NCBI GenBank assembly: GCA_023409975.1
Contig: JAEYQO010000057.1
Coordinates: 7,122-71,121, forward strand
Origin: Bacteroidota bacterium
GTDB taxonomy: Bacteria; Bacteroidota; Bacteroidia; Chitinophagales; Chitinophagaceae
Reading direction: 5' to 3'
DNA length: 64,000 nt
Below the pieces are notes generated by a model. It did no database searches. It was not told where the DNA came from and saw only the letters and a list, made by a program, of their open reading frames with translations. Within the stretch, counting starts at the first letter, position 1. The number at the start of each line of letters is the position of its first letter. The translations under genes and the position numbers were made by a program. Shown piece by piece: positions 36,540-44,109 of the stretch.

Positions 36540-37859
36540 ATGAAGACCAGAACGGGAGAACTATCAACTGAGATTTTGCTTTGGCTGGACAGAATGTTGG
36601 GGAGATCCGGGATCAGCAGTGCCTGGTTGCCGCCAGTGAAGACCCTGATATTGTTTTTAGCGGCGCTACTGCTTTCATTTATCTTTTTCTACATCGCCCG
36701 TTTTGTGTTGGTGCGGCTATTGCATCGGTTTTTTCTGAAGACCCGCAGCAAGTGGGATGATACCCTTGTTGAGCATAAGGTTTTTCAGAACCTTGCCCAT
36801 CTGTTGCCAGTTTTGGTGTTTATGGCAACTATAGATCTGGTGTTTGCGCACTATCCGGCCTGGTTGCCTTTGCTGCACCGGTTGCTGAATGTTTACCTTG
36901 TTTTGGTAATTGTCAGTGTTATAATTTCCTTTCTGAGAGGGATGGAAACCTTTCTTTCGGGAGTGGAGGCTTTCAAAGACAAGCCATTGGCCAGTTATTT
37001 TCAGCTTACCCGGATCATTATCTATATCGCGACCGGTATACTAGTTCTTTCTATACTGATGTCGCGGTCGCCGATATATTTCCTGAGTGCATTTGGAGCG
37101 ATGACTGCTGTATTGCTACTTATTTTCAGGGATACTATTCTGGGGTTGGTGGCAAGCGTTCAGATTTCAGCCAATGATATGGTAAGGGTGGGAGACTGGA
37201 TAGAGATGCCCAAGTACAATGCCGATGGTGATGTTTTGGCCATAAATCTGAATACGGTGAAGGTGAGTAACTGGGATAAGACAATTACGACTATACCTAC
37301 CCATTATTTTATTTCCGAGAGCTTTAAGAACTGGAGAGGTATGCAGCAAAGCGGGGGCAGACGAATAAAGCGGGCATTGTACATTAACCTTCGTTCCATT
37401 AAGTTCGTTGATCCGGAGATGCGTGAGCGGTTCAAGCAATTTGATCTTGTGAAGGATTATATTGTTGAGCGTCAGAACGAGATTGAGATGTATAATATGG
37501 AGCACCAGGTGAACACTGCGGTGTTGATCAACGGGAGACGGATGACGAATATTGGCGTGTTTCGCCGTTATGCGGAGAATTATATTCGGAATCACAAGGG
37601 CATTAACCAGAGTATGACGCTGATGGTCCGGCATCTTGCGCCGACGGATCGGGGGTTACCGCTGGAAATTTATTGTTTTACAAAGACTGTAAAGTGGCTG
37701 GAGTACGAGCCTATACAGGCCCATATATTTGATCATTTGCTTTCTGCGGTTCCATTTTTCGATCTGGAAGTGTTTCAGACGCCATCGGGTAGTGATATTG
37801 CCGTGGCCGGAGCTGCACTGGCGGGATCGGGAGCGGGCAGGCAGCGGGATATAGATTAG
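36540..37859 (+). CDS. MscS-family mechanosensitive channel, YbdG (MscM)-like
   Basis: 439 residues from ATG 36540, which follows the -7 box; the open frame above it is not used. Several N-terminal membrane helices, then the pore-lining segment LSAFGAMTAVLLLIFRDTILGLVASVQISANDMVRVGDWIEMPKYNADGDVLAINLNTVKVSNWDKTITTIP. The phrases SANDM, DWIEMPKY and SFKNWRGMQQSGGRRIKR are very close to E. coli YbdG, the miniconductance channel of osmotic adaptation. The C-terminal beta domain and tail follow. It interrupts the usual tuf to tRNA-Trp adjacency. Confidence 0.92.
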   Translation: MKTRTGELSTEILLWLDRMLGRSGISSAWLPPVKTLILFLAALLLSFIFFYIARFVLVRLLHRFFLKTRSKWDDTLVEHKVFQNLAHLLPVLVFMATIDLVFAHYPAWLPLLHRLLNVYLVLVIVSVIISFLRGMETFLSGVEAFKDKPLASYFQLTRIIIYIATGILVLSILMSRSPIYFLSAFGAMTAVLLLIFRDTILGLVASVQISANDMVRVGDWIEMPKYNADGDVLAINLNTVKVSNWDKTITTIPTHYFISESFKNWRGMQQSGGRRIKRALYINLRSIKFVDPEMRERFKQFDLVKDYIVERQNEIEMYNMEHQVNTAVLINGRRMTNIGVFRRYAENYIRNHKGINQSMTLMVRHLAPTDRGLPLEIYCFTKTVKWLEYEPIQAHIFDHLLSAVPFFDLEVFQTPSGSDIAVAGAALAGSGAGRQRDID

Positions 37860-37902
37860 CGTCTGGTATGGCAATTTATTTTTTTATTCCGGCGAGGGAC
37901 TG

Positions 37903-37934
37903 TTGAATTATTCACGGAAAACTTCTTACTTTTG
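37903..37934 (+). promoter_or_regulatory. Promoter of tRNA-Trp/secE/nusG
   Basis: TTG (37903-37905), 21-nt spacer, TACTTTTG (37927-37934, exact -7 consensus), 84 nt before tRNA-Trp. Confidence 0.6.
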
Positions 37935-38018
37935 CCATCCACTAAAGTCAAAGGTTACTTTGGCTTTTTAGTTTGAGGTAATTGAGTTTGAGTACCTTCT
38001 GGCAGTTACCAAGTTTAT

Positions 38019-38089
38019 ACGGGCATAGTTCAACGGTAGAATAGAGGTCTCCAAAACCTTTGATCCTGGTTCGAATCCGGGTGCCCGTG
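38019..38089 (+). tRNA. tRNA-Trp (anticodon CCA)
   Basis: Acceptor ACGGGCA/TGCCCGT, anticodon arm GAGGT-CTCCAAA-ACCTT, T-loop GGTTCGAATCC. Lies before secE, as in many bacteria. Confidence 0.95.
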
Positions 38090-38189
38090 CTAAAAGTTGC
38101 TGATTTTTGGGAGATTCCCTCCTAATGTATAATTTGGTCAGACACTTTATTTCATAAGGGACGGCTAAAACCGGTCCCTGTTTCGAATT

Positions 38190-38387
38190 ATGGCAAAAAT
38201 AGGAACCTACATACAAGAAGCTTACGATGAGCTGATACATAAGGTGAGCTGGCCGTCCTGGGATGAACTTCAGCAAACGACTGTTATTGTGCTGGTAGCG
38301 TTGGTCATCATCACACTATTGATCTTTGGTATGGATACCGTATCGGAGAACGTACTGAGTTTCGTTTATGATATCCTTGGTAATTAA
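38190..38387 (+). CDS. secE: Preprotein translocase subunit SecE
   Basis: 65 residues, one membrane helix (TVIVLVALVIITLLIFGMDTV) preceded by the amphipathic YDELIHKVSWPSWDELQQTT, the conserved SecE motif. Clamps SecY. The context tRNA-Trp-secE-nusG confirms it; two bases before nusG. Confidence 0.96.
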   Translation: MAKIGTYIQEAYDELIHKVSWPSWDELQQTTVIVLVALVIITLLIFGMDTVSENVLSFVYDILGN

Positions 38388-38389
38388 TT

Positions 38390-38962
38390 ATGACAACGAT
38401 GAGTGAAGCTGCGACTAATCAGGAAACCAAATGGTATGTACTCCGGGTAGTTAGCGGAAAAGAGAAAAAGGTTAAAGAGTATCTGGATAAAGAGGTGAAG
38501 ATCAGTGGATGGTCTGAGTCTATTATGCAGATTCTGTGTCCTGTTGAAAAAGTTTTCAAGGTTCAGAGTGGGAAGAAAGTACTTCGTGAGAAGATACTGT
38601 TTCCGGGGTATCTGATGCTGGAAGCTGTTGACGGTAAGCTGAGTGATGATATGATCCAGACGATCAAGAACATCACCGGTGTTATTCATTTCCTAGGGAA
38701 AGATCAGCCTACGGCGCTTCGTAAGTCTGAGGTCAACAAGATGTTTGGTAAGATGGATGAGGTTTCAGAGCAGGGTATCGGATATGCGGAGCCTTATATT
38801 ATTGGTGAGACTGTGAAGATCATTGACGGACCATTTAACGACTTTAATGGTACTATCGAAGAGGTGAATGAAGAGAAGAAGAAGCTGAAAGTGGTTGTGA
38901 AGATCTTCGGTCGTGCGACTCCTGTGGAATTGAACTATATGCAGGTCGAGAAAATCGCCTGA
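38390..38962 (+). CDS. nusG: Transcription termination/antitermination factor NusG
   Basis: 190 residues (ATG 38390; ATG 38399 also possible). NGN domain starts KWYVLRVVSGKEKKVKEYL and has KILFPGYLMLEA; the C-terminal KOW domain has GETVKIIDGPFNDFNGTIEEVNEEKKKLKV. Binds RNA polymerase and couples it with ribosome or Rho. Followed by a strong terminator instead of rplK. Confidence 0.97.
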   Translation: MTTMSEAATNQETKWYVLRVVSGKEKKVKEYLDKEVKISGWSESIMQILCPVEKVFKVQSGKKVLREKILFPGYLMLEAVDGKLSDDMIQTIKNITGVIHFLGKDQPTALRKSEVNKMFGKMDEVSEQGIGYAEPYIIGETVKIIDGPFNDFNGTIEEVNEEKKKLKVVVKIFGRATPVELNYMQVEKIA

Positions 38963-38984
38963 TCAGTATAAAATATTATTCTTC

Positions 38985-39016
38985 AAAGCTGTCCTGTCTG
39001 GGGCAGCTTTTTTTTT
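38985..39016 (+). terminator. Terminator of nusG
   Basis: AAAGCTG (38985-38991) pairs with CAGCTTT (39004-39010), extended inward by T-G and two C-G pairs, followed by T9. Confidence 0.9.
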
Positions 39017-39058
39017 GGGCGGTGAAGTTTTGAGGATAAGAATGAGTGGCGTGTCCGG

Positions 39059-39757
39059 TTAGCCTTCCAGATGAATGGAGATCACTATGGTTCTGGTGTT
39101 CAGGATATCAATAGCGTTGGTGAGGGGGATATTCCTGTCGTGGAATATCTGGTTGCCGAGGCCCTGACTTAATTTGATTTCCGGAGAAAAGATGAAATTG
39201 GGATAGTACCATTCGAAGCCGAAACCGATTTCATACCCTACATCTACCGGTTTCACCTTCAGCCACTCGTCTGACCTTCTGGAGCGGGCGTTTGCTGCCA
39301 TATCATAGTCGAATTTGCCGCCAACCATACCGTAGAATCGAAAATTCCGGATGCGATCGCTTTTGAACTTCAGCTGCAGGGGGAGATGCATGTAGATGGA
39401 TTCAATAGAGCGTGTTGAAGTGCTGTCGGAGCCGAAAGTCATTGCGAGTTTCTTTTCCGCGAAGGATAACGAAGGAATGAAGCGCAGATCGATGAATTTA
39501 TTCAATCGGAGATTAGCCATCAGTCCCAGGTTGAAGCCGGGGCTCCACAGAGGTTGGATGACCTTAAACGTATCTGAGTCGACAAACTGGTTGGAGTACT
39601 TGATTTTATACTGAGAATAATTGGCTCCGAAAGTGATTCCGAAATAATATAGTTTGTCATCGTGCTCCGGCATGTTGAGTACCCGGCGTTGCGCATTAGA
39701 CGGCAAAAAGGCTACCATTAAAAGAGCTATGAGTATGAAGCGCAACTTTATGAACAT
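39059..39757 (-). CDS. porT: Type IX secretion protein PorT (porin-family barrel)
   Basis: 232 residues from ATG 39757, which starts a standard signal peptide (MFIKLRFILIALLMVAFLPSNAQ); ATG 39793 adds twelve residues in front and is less likely. The mature part reads KLYYFGITFGANYSQYKIKYSNQF, GFNLGLMANLRLNKFIDLRFIPSLSFAEK, typical of PorT, an eight-stranded outer-membrane barrel needed for T9SS secretion. Ends TRTIVISIHLEG. It is last in a minus-strand unit with ribE and a lipoprotein. Confidence 0.82.
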   Translation of the reverse strand: MFIKLRFILIALLMVAFLPSNAQRRVLNMPEHDDKLYYFGITFGANYSQYKIKYSNQFVDSDTFKVIQPLWSPGFNLGLMANLRLNKFIDLRFIPSLSFAEKKLAMTFGSDSTSTRSIESIYMHLPLQLKFKSDRIRNFRFYGMVGGKFDYDMAANARSRRSDEWLKVKPVDVGYEIGFGFEWYYPNFIFSPEIKLSQGLGNQIFHDRNIPLTNAIDILNTRTIVISIHLEG

Positions 39758-39808
39758 TCGACTAGATATCGTTAAATCCTTACGAAGATACATTTTGTCT
39801 GAAGTTTA

Positions 39809-40423
39809 TTAAGCAGATGGGTTTTCGCTCTTTTTGAAGTTCAGGTTTTGTGCCCTTAGAAAATATTTTCCCAGCACGTCGAACTCCAGATTTACCAATT
39901 GTCCGGGTGTGAGGGACTTGAAGTTCGTGTGTTCGAAGGTATAAGGGATTATAGTGACCGTGAAGGAGCTTTCCTTAACATTAAAAGCAGTCAGGCTTAC
40001 GCCATTGATGCAAATGGAGCCCTTCTCGATCATTAATGGTGCGAATTCAGCAGGAAAGGTGAAATGGAACAACATGCTGCCTTCAAGGGTTTCCTTTTTT
40101 TCGCAGCGTCCGACACAGTCGACATGACCCTGGACAAAATGTCCGTCGAGGCGGTCGCCTATTCGCAGTGCCCGTTCCAGATTTACGGAATCACCTGTCT
40201 TCCAGGACTTCAGATTGGTTTTGTTGAGTGTTTCGTTAACGGCGGTCACTTTATACAGGGCATCCTTGATATCGACCACTGTGAGGCAGATACCGTTGTG
40301 AGCCAGAGATTGGTCAATCTTCAGTTCCTTAGTAATGGAAGATTCCAGCCAGAGATCTATATTGGTTCCATTGAGTTCTATTGAATTGATCTGAGCCGTC
40401 GTTTCGATAATGCCTGTAAACAT
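39809..40423 (-). CDS. ribE: Riboflavin synthase
   Basis: 204 residues with two tandem lumazine-binding barrels. MFTGIIETTA at the N-terminus, LAHNGICLTVVDI, and in the second repeat GSICINGVSLTAFNV, plus GHFVQGHVDCVG. The enzyme dismutates two 6,7-dimethyl-8-ribityllumazine molecules to riboflavin. No FMN riboswitch is visible upstream. Its start is two bases after the stop of the upstream lipoprotein gene. Confidence 0.97.
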   Translation of the reverse strand: MFTGIIETTAQINSIELNGTNIDLWLESSITKELKIDQSLAHNGICLTVVDIKDALYKVTAVNETLNKTNLKSWKTGDSVNLERALRIGDRLDGHFVQGHVDCVGRCEKKETLEGSMLFHFTFPAEFAPLMIEKGSICINGVSLTAFNVKESSFTVTIIPYTFEHTNFKSLTPGQLVNLEFDVLGKYFLRAQNLNFKKSENPSA

Positions 40424-40425
40424 CG

Positions 40426-41001
40426 CTAGTTTTTGTAGGCTGTGCCCCTGTGGAAGTTGATTGCCGTGTCGCTGACTACTGTGAAATTGATATAAATCTG
40501 GCTGAAAGTGGTATCGGTCTGATTACGTGTGATCGTACCTACCAGCGTATCTTCCGTTCTGCACAGGAACTGTCCGTAATTGAAGCTCGTGTCGGATTCC
40601 CGGATGGTTGAGTCGGAACTGGCATTTAAAGCATTTCTTAGTGCAGTAAAACGGAGGCTGTCATTGGGACAAAAGCCTACGAGGGCGAACCGGGATTTTG
40701 TAAGAGGGACGATCTGGATTTGAATTGTGTTCAGTGATTTGATCGAGTCGAGTGAATTGTCATCATTGTAAACCGAATCGCGGAACGAGTAGGTGCCTGC
40801 AAAGACGTCGACCGGGTAATAACATACGCTGCTGTCGGGTGTGCCGGGGAAGCCCCAGTTGTAGTTAACCGCTTCGGGATCATTGCAGTATTTACGGTCT
40901 TCTATGCCGGGTACCGGTTTGGAGTCTGGGTCTGTCCACTTTTCGCAGGAGCCAACGAAGATGGTGAGGAGCAGTATGAGTAGTATGGGGGGGCGCTTCA
41001 T
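40426..41001 (-). CDS. Lipoprotein of unknown function
   Basis: 191 residues. Lipobox VGSC, Cys19. Residues ~38-63 read CNDPEAVNYNWGF...SSVCYYP, resembling a single degenerate copy of the ACNYN...DGSCxY repeat found in Bacteroidota surface proteins. The remainder is beta-rich with Thr/Ser/Asp-rich segments and no known domain. First gene of the ribE-porT unit. Confidence 0.75.
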   Translation of the reverse strand: MKRPPILLILLLTIFVGSCEKWTDPDSKPVPGIEDRKYCNDPEAVNYNWGFPGTPDSSVCYYPVDVFAGTYSFRDSVYNDDNSLDSIKSLNTIQIQIVPLTKSRFALVGFCPNDSLRFTALRNALNASSDSTIRESDTSFNYGQFLCRTEDTLVGTITRNQTDTTFSQIYINFTVVSDTAINFHRGTAYKN

Positions 41002-41026
41002 AAATGTCTAACGCTGGGGGAGACAC

Positions 41027-41056
41027 CAAAATTATCTTATTTTAGGTGCTATTCAA
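41027..41056 (-). promoter_or_regulatory. Promoter of the lipoprotein-ribE-porT unit
   Basis: Minus strand TTG (41054-41056), 19-nt spacer, TAATTTTG (41027-41034), 25 nt before the ATG. Back-to-back with the rpsU promoter. Confidence 0.6.
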
Positions 41057-41061
41057 TATTT

Positions 41062-41092
41062 TTTGACTGAATCAGGAATTTCTTTACCTTTG
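41062..41092 (+). promoter_or_regulatory. Promoter of rpsU
   Basis: TTTG (41062-41065), 19-nt spacer, TACCTTTG (41085-41092): exact consensus, 32 nt before the ATG. Confidence 0.72.
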
Positions 41093-41124
41093 CAGTCCTT
41101 AATCACAAAAGGGGGTATTAAACT

Positions 41125-41322
41125 ATGTTAATAATTGATTCTAAAGACTGCGAAAACATTGACAAGGCACTGAAGAAGTACAAGAAGAAGTACGAGAAAT
41201 CACGCACATTGAATCAGCTGCGTGCACGCCAGTCTTATACCAAGCCTTCTGTAAAGCGTCGCACTCAGGTTCTGAAGGCGATCTACAAACAGCAGCTGGC
41301 TTCCGGTAAGTTTGAAGATTAA
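41125..41322 (+). CDS. rpsU: 30S ribosomal protein S21
   Basis: 65 residues: MLIIDSKDCENIDKALKKYKKKYEKSRTLNQLRARQSYTKPSVKRRTQVLKA, a typical S21 with a very basic helix. In Bacteroidota S21 helps hide the 16S anti-Shine-Dalgarno end, which agrees with the scarcity of Shine-Dalgarno sequences here. The next gene is a Xer recombinase, the usual neighbour. Confidence 0.97.
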   Translation: MLIIDSKDCENIDKALKKYKKKYEKSRTLNQLRARQSYTKPSVKRRTQVLKAIYKQQLASGKFED

Positions 41323-41357
41323 TTCTCAGGTCCCTCTTTAGGAGAAAAATAACTTTT

Positions 41358-41408
41358 GCCTGGTCTTGTAAATTGGTATATTTACAAGACCAGGCTTTAT
41401 TTATTTTA
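41358..41408 (+). terminator. Strong hairpin between rpsU and xer
   Basis: A perfect 16-bp stem (41358-41373 with 41380-41395) with a six-base loop, followed by TTTATTTATTTTA. It ends two bases before the xer start codon. Confidence 0.88.
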
Positions 41409-41410
41409 TC

Positions 41411-42304
41411 ATGGTGTTTGAGCAAAGGACAAGTGATTTCATTCAATACCTTCGTTTCGAGAAAAGAAGCGCTCATCACACAGTAACGGCTTATTCGTCG
41501 GATCTGGATCAATTCCGGGAGTATATAGAGGGGAAGTTTGGTCCTACCGATCCAGTCGATCTTAATCATTTCCACATCCGGTCGTGGCTTGCCACGCTTT
41601 CAGAAGGGGGGCTTTCACCCAAGTCGGTGAATCGTAAGATGTCCACCCTTAACTCCTTCTTTTTATTTCTCTACAGACTGCAGCTTATTAAAGCTAATCC
41701 GATGCGGAAGCTTCATTCGATGAAGTTGCCTGAGCGGGTGCCGACCTATTTGAAGGAGTCGGAAACCGAACGATTATTGGAGGACCTGGATTTCGGTGAG
41801 GGATTCAAAGGATTTACGGAACGGTTGGTATGTGAGCTCCTGTATCTTACGGGTATGCGCAACAGTGAGTTGAGGAATCTTAAGACCGGAGATATAGAGT
41901 GGGGGTTTAAGCAGATCCGGATTTTGGGTAAGGGCAATAAGGAGCGGTTAGTACCGGTGAGTGATCAGATACTCAAAAAGTTAAGGGAGTATATGGTGCA
42001 AAGAAACGTCATTGCCCGTGGTGACCATGATCATTTATTGGTTTTGGAAAATGGGAAACCTTTGTATTCAGAATATGTCTACGAGGTGGTTAAAAGAAAT
42101 CTGGGACTAGTGACTACACAAAAGAAGAAAAGTCCGCATGTGCTCCGCCATACATTTGCCACGCACCTTTTAAATAATGGTGCAAGTATACAGGCAATCA
42201 AGGAACTGTTGGGTCATAGCAGTCTGGCGTCCACGCAGATATACGCGCATAACAATATTGATAAACTAAAAGAAATTCATAGACTGAGCCACCCCAGAGG
42301 GTAG
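41411..42304 (+). CDS. Tyrosine recombinase of the XerC/XerD family
   Basis: 297 residues. N-terminal SAM-like DNA-binding domain (about 5-95), then the catalytic domain with Arg150 (TGMRNSEL), Lys174 (LGKGNKER), His243 and Arg246 (HVLRHTF), His269 (LLGHSS) and nucleophile Tyr278 (TQIYAH). All catalytic residues are present. Length and lack of cargo fit a housekeeping chromosome-dimer resolvase rather than an integrase. XerC versus XerD cannot be decided here. No dif site was recognised nearby. Confidence 0.93.
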   Translation: MVFEQRTSDFIQYLRFEKRSAHHTVTAYSSDLDQFREYIEGKFGPTDPVDLNHFHIRSWLATLSEGGLSPKSVNRKMSTLNSFFLFLYRLQLIKANPMRKLHSMKLPERVPTYLKESETERLLEDLDFGEGFKGFTERLVCELLYLTGMRNSELRNLKTGDIEWGFKQIRILGKGNKERLVPVSDQILKKLREYMVQRNVIARGDHDHLLVLENGKPLYSEYVYEVVKRNLGLVTTQKKKSPHVLRHTFATHLLNNGASIQAIKELLGHSSLASTQIYAHNNIDKLKEIHRLSHPRG

Positions 42305-42333
42305 TTCATTTTTTTAACCTCAAATTTTTGAAT

Positions 42334-42636
42334 ATGAACGTTCAAATTCAGACAGTGCACTTTGATGCCGACAGCAAGCTACTAGAACACGTGCAGGCTA
42401 AGATCGAGAAGCTCAAGACGTTTCATGACCGCATCGTCAGTGTTGAAGTCTATCTAAAACTGGACAATGTAGCCCATCAGATCAAGGATAAAGTTGCGGA
42501 GATCAAAGTCTATGTTCCTAAACACTCCTATTTTGTAAAGCATTCCAGCAAGACTTTTGAGGAATCATTTGAAAGGGCGTTTGACTCAATGGTAAACCAG
42601 GTTAAACGTCAGAAAGAGAAAATGCTGGCTGCTTAA
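42334..42636 (+). CDS. hpf: Ribosome hibernation-promoting factor (HPF/RaiA, short form)
   Basis: 100 residues from ATG 42334 (TTG 42328 rejected). MNVQIQTVHFDADSKLLEHVQAKIEKLKTF..., KVYVPKHSYFVKHSSKTFEESFERAFDSMVNQVKRQKEKM: the beta-alpha-beta fold of HPF. Binds the 30S decoding site in stationary phase. No C-terminal dimerisation domain, hence a short form. Confidence 0.93.
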   Translation: MNVQIQTVHFDADSKLLEHVQAKIEKLKTFHDRIVSVEVYLKLDNVAHQIKDKVAEIKVYVPKHSYFVKHSSKTFEESFERAFDSMVNQVKRQKEKMLAA

Positions 42637-42657
42637 AAATCAAACGAAACGGCAAAG

Positions 42658-42690
42658 AATCCGGTCTTAGAGAAAGACCGGATTTTTTTT
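42658..42690 (+). terminator. Terminator of hpf
   Basis: AATCCGGTCTT (42658-42668) pairs perfectly with AAGACCGGATT (42674-42684), then T8. Confidence 0.92.
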
Positions 42691-42764
42691 GTGTGGTGCC
42701 CGCTTGCAATAAAAACCGAAAACACCTATTTTGCATTAATATCAACTAAATAACCAATTGCGAC

Positions 42765-43901
42765 ATGCAGCAACCTTTTAAGAAACTGCTTCTTTTACTA
42801 ACCGCATCCTTTGCCCTTCTGAATACTGCCTGTAAAAAAGAATTTAGTGAAGACGAGCCATTTCCTGACACGTTTTCTCCGACCATATTTATAGGTAGTC
42901 AGAACCAGTTTCTATATGCGCTTGATCCTCAGACAGGAGAAAAGAAATGGGAATTTCACGCAGGATCCAACCTGCAGGCCTCACCACTTGTTTTGGGTGA
43001 GCATCTCTATGTAGCTTCTGAAAATGGTACTCTCTTCAAGCTGGATGCGAAAAGAGGGGTAGTCCGCAATCGATTCGATTTCAATCTGCAATTACTAGGA
43101 ACCCCTTACGGTGAGAATTTCGAGGGTAACGACTTCGTATATGTACCTGTAGGTAACGATATCGTCGCACTGGACGTGACGGCTGATACTATAGAATGGA
43201 CATTCAGCTCCGCCGGACCGATTTATAGCTCGCCGACTGTTTATGACACCGTACTTGTAGTGGGTAGTTATGATGGAAAGGTTTATGGGATTGATAAAGA
43301 AGACGGCCTGAAGATATGGGAGTACAGCAGTGGCGGTCAGTACTATTCTTCTCCTGTGATTGATGAGAATATCATCTATATCGGTGATTTGAACGGTACG
43401 CTGCATGCCATCAACCTTTTTAATGGTACTGGTGCCTGGACATTACCAACGGCTGGTCCGATCCGGAGTTCTCCAATTGTTTACGGAGGAAATATCATCT
43501 TTGGTAGCGATGATTACAGGGTTTATTGTGTTGACAAGATAGCCAAGTGGCCCAGGTGGGTCATCACCACCGGCGAAAGGATCGTTTCTTCTCCATATGC
43601 TTTTGAGCAGACTATTTATGTGGGTAGTTATGATTTCAAGCTGTATGCCATTGATATCATTGATGGTGAAGTGACCTGGGAATACACAACAACAGCACTT
43701 ATCAAATCATCTCCATTGGTTTATGACAGAAAGCTTTATTTCGGTAGTCATGATAAACACCTGTACTGCCTGGAGCCAATGGATGGGTCGCTGATCTGGA
43801 AGCAGAATATCAATGGCTTGATCGAGACTTCTCCTGTGGTTGATAGCCTGAATGGACGTTCACACTACACGTCCTCCATCAGCGGGAATTCCAGAAACTA
43901 G
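42765..43901 (+). CDS. PQQ-like beta-propeller lipoprotein
   Basis: 378 residues. Lipobox LNTAC, Cys23. Then seven to eight blades of the PQQ/BamB type, each with a phrase such as LYALDPQTGEKKWEF, VYGIDKEDGLKIWEY, LYAIDIIDGEVTWEY and a preceding SSP(L/V/I) turn. BamB is a scaffold of the outer-membrane assembly machine, and many similar Bacteroidota lipoproteins are of unknown role. PQQ ligands are not evident. Own terminator; stands alone. Confidence 0.85.
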   Translation: MQQPFKKLLLLLTASFALLNTACKKEFSEDEPFPDTFSPTIFIGSQNQFLYALDPQTGEKKWEFHAGSNLQASPLVLGEHLYVASENGTLFKLDAKRGVVRNRFDFNLQLLGTPYGENFEGNDFVYVPVGNDIVALDVTADTIEWTFSSAGPIYSSPTVYDTVLVVGSYDGKVYGIDKEDGLKIWEYSSGGQYYSSPVIDENIIYIGDLNGTLHAINLFNGTGAWTLPTAGPIRSSPIVYGGNIIFGSDDYRVYCVDKIAKWPRWVITTGERIVSSPYAFEQTIYVGSYDFKLYAIDIIDGEVTWEYTTTALIKSSPLVYDRKLYFGSHDKHLYCLEPMDGSLIWKQNINGLIETSPVVDSLNGRSHYTSSISGNSRN

Positions 43902-43925
43902 ATAAAGAAAACAAAATCATACAGG

Positions 43926-43956
43926 AAGCTGTCCGGAAACGGGCAGCTTTTTCTTT
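43926..43956 (+). terminator. Terminator of the propeller lipoprotein gene
   Basis: AAGCTGTCCG (43926-43935) pairs with CGGGCAGCTT (43940-43949) with a GAAA tetraloop, then TTTTC. Confidence 0.85.
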
Positions 43957-44109
43957 GCCCTATAGGCATTAGCACCTTGCCCCATAAGTTCTGAAAACCC
44001 TATGTAGTAATTGTGCAGATGTCTGGTACACGTCTCGAAGCGAGTTGATGGGTTACTACTAAGCAGTGCGTGAATGATACCAGGAGCGTGTTTTTGCTGC
44101 TCCGACGGA

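Noticed and set aside
37968..38276. Minus-strand open frame with APGFEPGSKVLETSILPLNYA
   Set aside because: Antisense of tRNA-Trp and of the start of secE; another typical tRNA shadow.
39809..41001. FMN riboswitch upstream of ribE
   Set aside because: ribE is preceded by a lipoprotein gene two bases away, and the 41002-41061 region is too short and lacks the conserved RFN core.
41411..42304. Tyrosine recombinase as an integrase of a mobile element
   Set aside because: It has the length and neighbours (rpsU, hpf) of a housekeeping Xer protein, with no attachment repeats or cargo genes.
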